A stretch of DNA of 13,610 bases from RGIG1828 sp045654685. GTDB taxonomy: Bacteria; Bacillota; Clostridia; UMGS1810. Both the position numbers and the translations under genes were made by a program. The notes beneath the pieces are model-generated. The model worked only from the letters and a program-made list of their open reading frames with translations. It did not search any database and was not told the DNA's origin. Shown here in pieces: positions 6,826-13,610 of the stretch (its first letter is position 1; each line of letters starts with the position of its first letter). The stretch spans positions 1-13,610 of the forward strand of contig JAZONV010000013.1 in the NCBI GenBank assembly GCA_045654685.1, in the 5' to 3' direction.

Positions 6826-9009
6826 TTGAAAAAATTTATTATCACAATTTCTGTTATTATACTTGTACTTCTGACTCTTGATTGGTTGTACTTTCATAAC
6901 GGATTTCATATTGATTTTGACCATGAAAAAGAAATCCAGTATTTTATGAAGGTTGACGAGGATACAATCTACATGGAAAAGGACGGGACATATGAACCTT
7001 TTGAAATAAGAGGGGTAAATATGGGTTCCGGTATTCCCGGCGAATGGGCAACTTCATTTGCTATCGATCAGGAAACTTATTTAAGATGGTTTTCCTATAT
7101 TCAGGAAATGGGCGCAAACACAATCAGAGTTTATACAATTCAAAACGATACTTTTTATGATGCGTTTTACGAATATAATAAGAATAACGAAAGTCCTCTT
7201 TATATGATACACGGTGTATGGGTTAACGACTATATTCAAAATTCTCATCGTGATGCTTACAGCGAGGAATTTTACGATACCTTCCTCGATAACAGTAAAA
7301 TAATGGTTGATGTTATTCATGGTGAAAGAAAGCTCAATTTAGGCAGAGTGGCAAGTGCGGGACACGGAACATATAAAAACGATATATCCGATTGGGTTAT
7401 CGGATATATTTTAGGTGTTGAATGGGATGACCTTACCGTAGCATACACAGACGATTTGTATGAGGGAAAAGAGGGATATTCTTCTTATCAGGGAACGTTT
7501 ATGTACACATCACCTGATGCTTCGCCATTTGAAACTATGCTGACTATGGTGGGCGACAAGGTTATAGAATATGAAACAAATCGCTATGGAGAGCAACGCC
7601 TTGTAGCGTTTTCAAACTGGCCCACAACCGATCCGTTTGAATATCCTGAGCTTATTAAAAACTTCTTTATGAAGTGTGCATATGTGAATGTTGAGCATAT
7701 AAAAACAACTGATGCCTTTATTCCGGGACAGTTTGCATCCTATCACGTATATCCGTATTATCCATACTATCTGAGCTTTGCCGAAGATTGGTCGGTTTTC
7801 GGGCTTGAATCAAGGGAAGCTTATCGTGATGAGCAAGGCAGACTCAACGCATACCGTGCCTATCTTCAGATGCTTACAAACCATCATACAATGCCGGTTG
7901 TTATCTCAGAGTTCGGTGTTTCTACCGGTCGAGGAATGGCACAGGTAGACAAAGATACCGGCAGAAATCAGGGTAATACCTCGGAACAAGCGCAAGGTCA
8001 GGCTCTTATAGACTGCTGGAATGATATTAAAGCGGTTGGCTGCAACGGCGGATGCGTATTTACATGGCAGGATGAGTGGTTCAAGCGTACATGGAACACA
8101 ATGCACGCAGTTAACCTTTCAAGAACGGCATATTGGTCGGACTATCAAACAAATGAACAGTATTTCGGACTTTTATCCTTTGATCCGGGCAATGAAAAAT
8201 CTGTTTGTTATGTAGATGGTGATGTGTCTGAATGGACAGAGCAAGATAAGATTATAAGCGAAAATACAGAGCTTTCTGTGAAGTATGATGAAAAGTTTAT
8301 ATATTTCCTTGTAAAAAAGGAAAATCTTGACTTTGAAAATGACACGTTTTATATTCCAATTGATGTAACCCCGAAAACCGGAAGCAATTACTCTGCAAAT
8401 CATAATGTGAAATTTGATAGAGATGCGGATTTTGTGATTGTTATAAACGGTAGAGATAACAGTCGCGTTGTGGTTCAGGAACGTTATGAGGCGCTACGGT
8501 CAACCTATGCAGAGGACCTTTATAAGTTTAATACGTATTTCAAGGGTAATATACCGCAAAAGAATTCACCGAAATTTGTAAACATTGATTTAATTCTGCG
8601 TACAGCAATGTCGCTAACTCCGGATAATAAGGAAACGGTAGCAGAAGCTTACGAAACCGGAAAGCTTTTGTACGGAAATGCAAATCCTGAAAGTGCTGAT
8701 TTTAACTCACTTGCAGACTTTATTCAAGACGGTGATTATATTGAAATCAAGCTTCCTTGGCAACTTCTGAATTTTGCAGATCCTTCCAAAATGCAAATCC
8801 ACGATGACTATTATGACGAAAATTTCGGGATTGAATGTATCAATATCGACAAGATGTATGCGGGAATCGGTACAGGAAGCGAAAGAATTTCACTTGGCGA
8901 AATTAAACTAAAAGGATGGGGCAATAAAGTAACCTATCACGAAAGACTCAAAAGCTCATATTATATAATGCAGGATTTATGGAAGGATGGTGAATCGTAT
9001 GAAAGTTGA
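6826..9009 (+). CDS. Membrane-anchored glycoside hydrolase (GH-A clan-like) with C-terminal CBM9-like domain
   Basis: A 727-residue protein with an N-terminal membrane anchor (about 4-25) and a TIM-barrel glycosidase domain (about 55-450) that should lie outside the cell. Barrel features include IRGVNMGSG (strand 1), GANTIRVYT (strand 2), GYILGVEWDD with E199 as candidate acid/base, VVISEFGVS with E362 as candidate nucleophile (strand 7), and VFTWQDEW (strand 8). This is the retaining clan GH-A plan, but I cannot name the family. Residues about 465-720 look like a beta-sandwich of the CBM9/DOMON kind, starting with YVDGDVSEWTE and interrupted by a long insert. The TTG start is supported by AGGGGG at 6812-6817, 8 nt upstream. 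Its position beside a synthase and deacetylase suggests trimming or release of the operon's polysaccharide, as hydrolases do in Pel, PNAG and cellulose systems; it could instead act in synthesis by transglycosylation. Confidence 0.8.
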   Translation: MKKFIITISVIILVLLTLDWLYFHNGFHIDFDHEKEIQYFMKVDEDTIYMEKDGTYEPFEIRGVNMGSGIPGEWATSFAIDQETYLRWFSYIQEMGANTIRVYTIQNDTFYDAFYEYNKNNESPLYMIHGVWVNDYIQNSHRDAYSEEFYDTFLDNSKIMVDVIHGERKLNLGRVASAGHGTYKNDISDWVIGYILGVEWDDLTVAYTDDLYEGKEGYSSYQGTFMYTSPDASPFETMLTMVGDKVIEYETNRYGEQRLVAFSNWPTTDPFEYPELIKNFFMKCAYVNVEHIKTTDAFIPGQFASYHVYPYYPYYLSFAEDWSVFGLESREAYRDEQGRLNAYRAYLQMLTNHHTMPVVISEFGVSTGRGMAQVDKDTGRNQGNTSEQAQGQALIDCWNDIKAVGCNGGCVFTWQDEWFKRTWNTMHAVNLSRTAYWSDYQTNEQYFGLLSFDPGNEKSVCYVDGDVSEWTEQDKIISENTELSVKYDEKFIYFLVKKENLDFENDTFYIPIDVTPKTGSNYSANHNVKFDRDADFVIVINGRDNSRVVVQERYEALRSTYAEDLYKFNTYFKGNIPQKNSPKFVNIDLILRTAMSLTPDNKETVAEAYETGKLLYGNANPESADFNSLADFIQDGDYIEIKLPWQLLNFADPSKMQIHDDYYDENFGIECINIDKMYAGIGTGSERISLGEIKLKGWGNKVTYHERLKSSYYIMQDLWKDGESYES

Positions 9010-10105
9010 GATAATGATTTATGCCTATATTGCAATTTGCGTCAGCATGATTTTATATAACATCGTCTATGTTTTCATATTAAGACACCGTGAAAAAGCA
9101 CTTTCTTCCAATTCCTTAAAGTTTGAAAAAATCATTTGTGATGAAATAGAAAAAATAAAGGCGGGCGAAGAAGTTTCCAAAGCACATAAGGATTTTCTTT
9201 GTAAAAAGCTTGATCGGACAGCAAGTATGACTGCTTTTGATAAAGCTCTTGAAAAAGTATATGAAAACCAACCTGAAAGTGCCCAAAAATACCTTTATGA
9301 TACTTTTTCTGTTTTCGAATATCTGACTCACAGATACATCAGCAAAGATACATTAAAGATAGCGTATTTCCCATACATACTGCACAAATACAATATTCTG
9401 AAGGGCTATGAGAACGAAAAGCTTACAAATGTCCTTTTAGACCTTTTGCGCAGTGTAAATGTCTATTGCAGAGAAAATACCTTGAAGGCAATTTACAGTA
9501 TAAACAATCCACAACTTGTAATTTCGGCGCTCAAAATTATTGATAAGAACCTAACATTCCATCATCCAAAGCTTATTTGTGACGGACTTTTAAGCTATAC
9601 AGGTGATAAAGAAGAATTGAAAAAAAGACTTTTTGAAAGTTTCAACGCATATTCGGTCAATATGCAGCTTAATATTTTAAATTATTTCCGCTTTGGCAAT
9701 GTCAGATGCGACAAAGAAATGATGGAGATTTTAACAAACGAAAAAGCCAATAATGAGCTTCGTTTTTCAGCAATCAGGTATTTTGAGAAATTCCCGAATC
9801 ACGATGCAGAAAAGATACTTAAGTTCTTTGCGGAAAACAAAGAAAATCTCACGTGGGAATTTAAGGCAATAGCATCTTCCACGCTCAAATCATATCCCGG
9901 TGATGTAACGTTTAGGATTTTAGTGGAAAATCTCTCAAGTTCAAATTGGCATATAAGACAAAACAGTGCCATAAGTCTTGAAAAACTCGGCTATACATAT
10001 CAGGATTTGATAAGCGTATTTGACGGTGATGACCGTTATGCAAGAGAAATTATGCGCTATCGTCTTGACAGAAGAACCGCTGAAAGTGAGGCGATGAAAG
10101 TATAA
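8999..10105 (+). CDS. HEAT-repeat membrane protein next to the polysaccharide synthase
   Basis: A 368-residue protein with one N-terminal membrane segment (about 7-28) followed by positive residues (RHREK), so the rest should be cytoplasmic. From about residue 110 to 350 it is a series of paired amphipathic helices typical of HEAT/armadillo-like repeats, for example around RENTLKAIYSI, NELRFSAIRYF and WHIRQNSAISLEKLG. Such repeats bind proteins and have no catalytic role. The start chosen is ATG 8999, with AAGGATGG about 8 nt upstream; ATG 8987 is in frame but poorly placed. It overlaps the end of the hydrolase gene by 11 nt and shares 1 nt with the synthase gene, which suggests translational coupling and a fixed ratio with the synthase. 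A role as scaffold or regulator of the synthase is inferred from context. Confidence 0.8.
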   Translation: MKVEIMIYAYIAICVSMILYNIVYVFILRHREKALSSNSLKFEKIICDEIEKIKAGEEVSKAHKDFLCKKLDRTASMTAFDKALEKVYENQPESAQKYLYDTFSVFEYLTHRYISKDTLKIAYFPYILHKYNILKGYENEKLTNVLLDLLRSVNVYCRENTLKAIYSINNPQLVISALKIIDKNLTFHHPKLICDGLLSYTGDKEELKKRLFESFNAYSVNMQLNILNYFRFGNVRCDKEMMEILTNEKANNELRFSAIRYFEKFPNHDAEKILKFFAENKENLTWEFKAIASSTLKSYPGDVTFRILVENLSSSNWHIRQNSAISLEKLGYTYQDLISVFDGDDRYAREIMRYRLDRRTAESEAMKV

Positions 10106-11508
10106 TGGAAATGGAGACAATTAAAAATATTTTCGATATTATCAGCGTCTTATTTTTGGTGTACTTAATAGGATATTCAACCTTTTTGTTTTTGTCGGTA
10201 GTCGTAGGCGCATCAACCCTTTATAAAAAGAAAATGCAGGATAGACTTATGAATAAGTTTACCGATAATTACTTCGTTCCTATAACGATTGTAGTTCCTG
10301 CTTATAATGAGGAAGTAACAGTTGTTCAGACAGTCAAATCCTTGCTTTCCCTTGATTACAGACTTTATGAAATTGTGGTAGTGGATGACGGTTCAAAGGA
10401 TGAAACTTCAAGGATGATGATAGAAGGGTATAACATGCATCCCGTCAGACGACCTCTGCACAGAAGTATCCCCTGTCAGCCGGAGGAGTTTATCTATGAA
10501 TCCCACGAACAAAAGGTCCCGCTAACGCTAATCCGAAAGAAAAACGGCGGCAAGGCAGATGCACTTAATATGGGCATCAATGCGGCACAGTATCCTTATT
10601 TTATCTGTATGGATGCCGACTCTGTACTCCAATATGATTCTCTTCAAAAGCTTGTAGTTCCCGTTTTAGAGGAAGAAAATGTGGTTGCAGTTGGCGGAAC
10701 AGTAAGACCTTGTAACGATGTTACCTTAAAAGACGGAAAGGTTGTAAAATACAGACTTCCCAAAAACATTCTTGCTTGTATGCAACTACTCGAATATGAC
10801 CGTTCTTTTCTGGCATCAAGAATTTTATTTGACCATTTCAACGGTTCGCTTATTATTTCCGGAGCATTTGGAATGTTTAAAAAGGAAACTGTCATTGCAG
10901 CAGGCGGTTATGACCACGGAACGATGGGAGAAGATATGGAGCTTGTTGTAAAGCTTCACAACTATTGCCTTACAAATCAGATTCCGTATTCCATCAAATA
11001 TGCAACCGATGCAGTTTGCTGGACACAGGTTCCTGAAAAATTAGGCGACTTAAAAAAACAGAGAAAGCGTTGGCATCTTGGTCTTTTTCAGACGATGTGG
11101 AAGCATCGTAAAATGATGGCAAACCCCAAATACGGAGCCGTTGGCTTTATTTCGTATACATACTTTCTCTTGTATGAACTTTTGTCGCCGTTTATCGAAG
11201 TTTTCGGTGTATTTACAATGATCATGGCGTTTTGTATTGACCTTTTGAATTTGCCGTTTATGCTCTTGTTTATGCTTATTTATGCGGCATATAATTCAAT
11301 TCTGACGCTTACAGCATTCTTTTCAAGAATACAGACTATTGATTTGACGGTAACCTTCAAAGATTGTATGAAAGCCATAATGCTTTGCTTTTTTGAAGTA
11401 ACAACGCTCAGGTTTATTATGGCGTTTGTAAGACTTACCGCATTTAAAGGCTACAAAAAGAAAAAACTTGATTGGGGACGTATCGAACGAAAGAAGATGA
11501 ATATTTAA
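10105..11508 (+). CDS. Processive family 2 glycosyltransferase (exopolysaccharide synthase)
   Basis: A 467-residue membrane glycosyltransferase of the GT2 type that includes poly-N-acetylglucosamine (PgaC/IcaA), hyaluronan and cellulose synthases; it would polymerise a beta-linked polysaccharide and thread it through the membrane. An N-terminal membrane segment (about 9-37) precedes the GT-A domain, with VVPAYNE, VDDGS (D94, D95), DAD (170-172), GED (275-277) and QRKRW (319-323), the complete motif set of processive enzymes. Hydrophobic segments follow at about 345-415 and 428-455. No PilZ domain is present, so c-di-GMP is not expected to activate it directly as it does BcsA. The ATG overlaps the previous stop as TAATG, with GAGG at 10088-10091. 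The sugar cannot be read from sequence; a deacetylase in the same operon makes an N-acetylated hexosamine polymer plausible. Confidence 0.9.
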   Translation: MEMETIKNIFDIISVLFLVYLIGYSTFLFLSVVVGASTLYKKKMQDRLMNKFTDNYFVPITIVVPAYNEEVTVVQTVKSLLSLDYRLYEIVVVDDGSKDETSRMMIEGYNMHPVRRPLHRSIPCQPEEFIYESHEQKVPLTLIRKKNGGKADALNMGINAAQYPYFICMDADSVLQYDSLQKLVVPVLEEENVVAVGGTVRPCNDVTLKDGKVVKYRLPKNILACMQLLEYDRSFLASRILFDHFNGSLIISGAFGMFKKETVIAAGGYDHGTMGEDMELVVKLHNYCLTNQIPYSIKYATDAVCWTQVPEKLGDLKKQRKRWHLGLFQTMWKHRKMMANPKYGAVGFISYTYFLLYELLSPFIEVFGVFTMIMAFCIDLLNLPFMLLFMLIYAAYNSILTLTAFFSRIQTIDLTVTFKDCMKAIMLCFFEVTTLRFIMAFVRLTAFKGYKKKKLDWGRIERKKMNI

Positions 11509-11532
11509 CAAAGAATCGAGGTGGTTGATACA

Positions 11533-13428
11533 ATGAGAAAATATGTGATGGCAATATTCCTGCTGATTATTTTCTGTGTTCAGCCGGCATTTGCCGAAGT
11601 TTATACCACGGAGAAAACCGAGGGACTTGCAACCTGTGTTTATGTAGCGGGAAGTCCTGATAATTATCCAATCGAATTTTATGACGAGGAAAAAGATACA
11701 TATTCAGGCATTATCCCTGATATGCTCACAGTTATCTCTGAACGCTCAGGTGTGGATTTTGTATATATCAACGGTAATAAAACAGATAAAATTACGATGG
11801 GCGAAAATTTGCAGGTCGAGATTGTTTCTTCTTCTGCAAATGACAGCCAACTTTCGTATTACAAGGATTATTTAGAACTTTTATCCTTTGAAGAAGATGG
11901 CGAAACTGTGAAATCAGGCCTTGTTTTTACAAGTCTTGCAGATGATACTGTGATTTCAAAAATAAAAACTGCGACAAGCGGAATTTCAGAAGATATTAAA
12001 AGCGGAATCTTTCTTTCCTATGCGACAGAAAGCTCAAAAATAAATTATCTCCTGCTTTTTCTCGCCCTTGGCATTTGTGTGATACTCATGGCCGCAATAA
12101 CACTTTTGATTTTGCGCATAGGGCGTATCCGCAAAGAACATTCCGCTGATAAACTGACAGATTCTGAAACAGGAATGGGAAATCTGCAATTCTTCAAATA
12201 TCATTTCAGGTACACTATAAGCGATATTTCAAGAAGCCTTTATCATGTTGCATATATCATTTTAGACAGCAGTTATCTTCGTTCTTATCATGGCGACAGT
12301 TCTTTTGAAGATGTGCTTAAATACACTGCATTGGTTCTTTCGGAATATACGGGAGACAGAGAAATATCTGCCCGAATTACTGAAAATGGCTTCGCGTTTG
12401 CATATCAGGCAACAAATGATGAAGATGCAAAGAAAAGACTTTTAGAAGTTATGAAAAAGCTTAACAGCTTTAAAGATATGAAAGAGAAAAACAATAAGCT
12501 TGTTTTCCACTCTGCTGTATATCATCTCGGTAGCTCTGACAGAAACTGCGAGATCCTGCTCTTTAATTTAAGAAAAAACTGTAATAAGATTTTCGGAACG
12601 GAAAAAGAGATTATATATTGTGATACACATTCGATGAATATGATTCAGGAAGAAAAGAAGATTACCGAAAGCATCTTAAAGGGTTTTGAAAATAACGAAT
12701 TTAAGATGTATTTGCAGTTCATTGTTGACAATAAAACAAAACAAATTGTTTCGGCAGAAGCTCTTTCAAGATGGGATAGTCCGCAAAAAGGACTTATCGG
12801 TCCCGGTAAATATATCGGAAATATGGAAACGGCAGGGCTTATCAGTAAGCATGATTTTTATATGTTTGAGCTTGCCTGCCGACAACTTGAAAAATGGAAA
12901 GATACACAGTTTAAAAACATCACGCTGTCTTGCAACTTTACAAGAATAACACTTTCGGAAACAAACTTTATTGATAAGCTTAAGATGATTTCAAACAGTT
13001 ACGATTTTGACAAATCTATGCTTGCAATAGAAATAACCGAAGATGCCATTGAAAAGGACAGAGAAACTGCCACGCAGAATGTGATTAGGTGTAAAGAACT
13101 GGGTTTCAGGGTTTATCTTGACGATTTGGGAAGCGGATATACATCGCTTGCAAACCTTTGTGATTATCCCATTGATGTGGTTAAAATTGACCGTGATATT
13201 TTGCTCAAAACTGAAAATGAAAAAGGCAAGGATTTGTTTGCCGGTATCATTGCTCTTGCTCATAGTCTTAATATCAAGGTTATATGTGAAGGTGTAGAAA
13301 CAGAAGAACAAAATACACTTGTAGAATCATCGGCCTGCGACTTCGTTCAGGGATGGTATTATTCTAAAGCACTTCCTCTGGAAGAATGTGAATCGTTTAT
13401 TGATGTATATGAAAAAAGAAGAAATTAA
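11533..13428 (+). CDS. Cyclic di-GMP phosphodiesterase (EAL) with degenerate GGDEF and extracytoplasmic sensor domain
   Basis: A 631-residue membrane protein predicted to break c-di-GMP to pGpG. It has a signal peptide (1-21, ending AFA), an extracytoplasmic domain (about 22-165) resembling a shortened bacterial solute-binding (SBP3) domain, a membrane segment (about 169-195), a GGDEF-fold domain (about 205-330) and an EAL domain (about 375-625). In the GGDEF domain the motif is replaced by TENGF (283-287), so it should not make c-di-GMP, though it might bind GTP. The EAL domain keeps its catalytic set: EALSRW (E409), CNF, EITED, DDLGSGY (D530, D531), VKIDRD, EGVETEEQ and the final VQGW. The ATG 11533 lies 8 nt after GAGGTGG (11518-11524); the in-frame GTG 11521 is inside that site. 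As the last operon gene it would lower the signal that the riboswitch reads. Confidence 0.92.
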   Translation: MRKYVMAIFLLIIFCVQPAFAEVYTTEKTEGLATCVYVAGSPDNYPIEFYDEEKDTYSGIIPDMLTVISERSGVDFVYINGNKTDKITMGENLQVEIVSSSANDSQLSYYKDYLELLSFEEDGETVKSGLVFTSLADDTVISKIKTATSGISEDIKSGIFLSYATESSKINYLLLFLALGICVILMAAITLLILRIGRIRKEHSADKLTDSETGMGNLQFFKYHFRYTISDISRSLYHVAYIILDSSYLRSYHGDSSFEDVLKYTALVLSEYTGDREISARITENGFAFAYQATNDEDAKKRLLEVMKKLNSFKDMKEKNNKLVFHSAVYHLGSSDRNCEILLFNLRKNCNKIFGTEKEIIYCDTHSMNMIQEEKKITESILKGFENNEFKMYLQFIVDNKTKQIVSAEALSRWDSPQKGLIGPGKYIGNMETAGLISKHDFYMFELACRQLEKWKDTQFKNITLSCNFTRITLSETNFIDKLKMISNSYDFDKSMLAIEITEDAIEKDRETATQNVIRCKELGFRVYLDDLGSGYTSLANLCDYPIDVVKIDRDILLKTENEKGKDLFAGIIALAHSLNIKVICEGVETEEQNTLVESSACDFVQGWYYSKALPLEECESFIDVYEKRRN

Positions 13429-13610
13429 ATATTCTAACAAATACTTGTCGTAGATTGTAATCTTTTGAAGAATGTGATAAAATAAATGGGAAACACGTTA
13501 AGTAACACTAAAAGTAGGTTAGAGAGATTTTTTAGTCCTAACATGAAATAAACTTACCACCCCAAAGGGTTGCATCTAAACTGTCTGTCCCGAATAATTA
13601 AATCTAACCG
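13429..13610 (+). other. Intergenic region after the operon, no supported gene
   Basis: These 182 bases contain no convincing gene and no clear terminator for the operon. Complementary segments exist: GGTTAGA (13517-13523) with TCTAACC (13603-13609), GTTAG (13518-13522) with CTAAC (13538-13542), and ACCC/GGGT around the AAA in the region 13557-13570. Two of these pairings compete for the same left strand. This could be the start of a structured leader or RNA that runs past the window edge, but I recognise no known family. A 21-codon ORF (13486-13551) has no ribosome site. Confidence 0.4.
13455..13483 (+). promoter_or_regulatory. Possible promoter downstream of the operon
   Basis: TTGTAA (13455-13460) and TAAAAT (13478-13483) are 17 bp apart, and TG at 13475-13476 gives an extended -10. 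Each box differs from consensus, so this is a moderate match in AT-rich DNA, but the spacing and TG are correct. It would start a transcript near 13490, running into the partly complementary segments described for this region and on past the window edge. Confidence 0.4.

Noticed and set aside
13452..13466. Short AGATT/AATCT palindrome followed by TTTG as an operon terminator
   Set aside because: Five A/T-rich pairs with a 2-nt loop are too weak, and the T run is too short to support a terminator.
13486..13551. 21-codon ORF after the operon
   Set aside because: It has no ribosome binding site, no recognised family, and begins before the expected start site of the nearby promoter candidate.

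Overview
The window reads as low-GC Gram-positive DNA, most likely from an anaerobic class Clostridia organism. The evidence is AT-rich codon use, strong GGAGG ribosome sites, TTG starts placed behind perfect Shine-Dalgarno sequences, an SLH-anchored surface enzyme, and a type I cyclic di-GMP riboswitch of the Clostridia style. All convincing genes lie on the + strand.

Layout: (1) Bases 2-1927 hold the 3' part of a membrane diguanylate cyclase with an intact GGDEF motif. (2) Bases 1934-2100 hold a near-perfect extended -10 sigma-A promoter, a c-di-GMP-I (GEMM) riboswitch aptamer and an intrinsic terminator whose left arm overlaps the aptamer's 3' end. (3) Bases 2114-13428 hold eight tightly packed genes, with gaps of 16-34 nt or overlaps of 1-11 nt and no internal terminator seen: VTC-type polyphosphate polymerase domain protein, secreted polysaccharide deacetylase with three SLH motifs, DUF4956 membrane protein, membrane-anchored CotH kinase-family protein, membrane-anchored clan GH-A-like glycoside hydrolase with a C-terminal beta-sandwich, HEAT-repeat membrane protein, processive GT2 polysaccharide synthase, and an EAL phosphodiesterase with a degenerate GGDEF domain. 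(4) Bases 13429-13610 hold no supported gene, only a weak promoter-like signal and some complementary segments.

Working model (inference): the operon makes and tailors a synthase-dependent exopolysaccharide. GT2 with the HEAT protein would polymerise and export the chain, the wall-attached deacetylase and the membrane-tethered hydrolase would process it outside the cell, and VTC, DUF4956 and CotH form a phosphate-related accessory module of unknown function. Control is by c-di-GMP at transcript level: the upstream cyclase makes the signal, the riboswitch reads it at the head of the operon, and the last gene probably degrades it, giving a local feedback loop. The aptamer/terminator overlap suggests c-di-GMP turns the operon on. 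The most novel content is the combination of a VTC/DUF4956/CotH module with a polysaccharide synthase under a c-di-GMP riboswitch.
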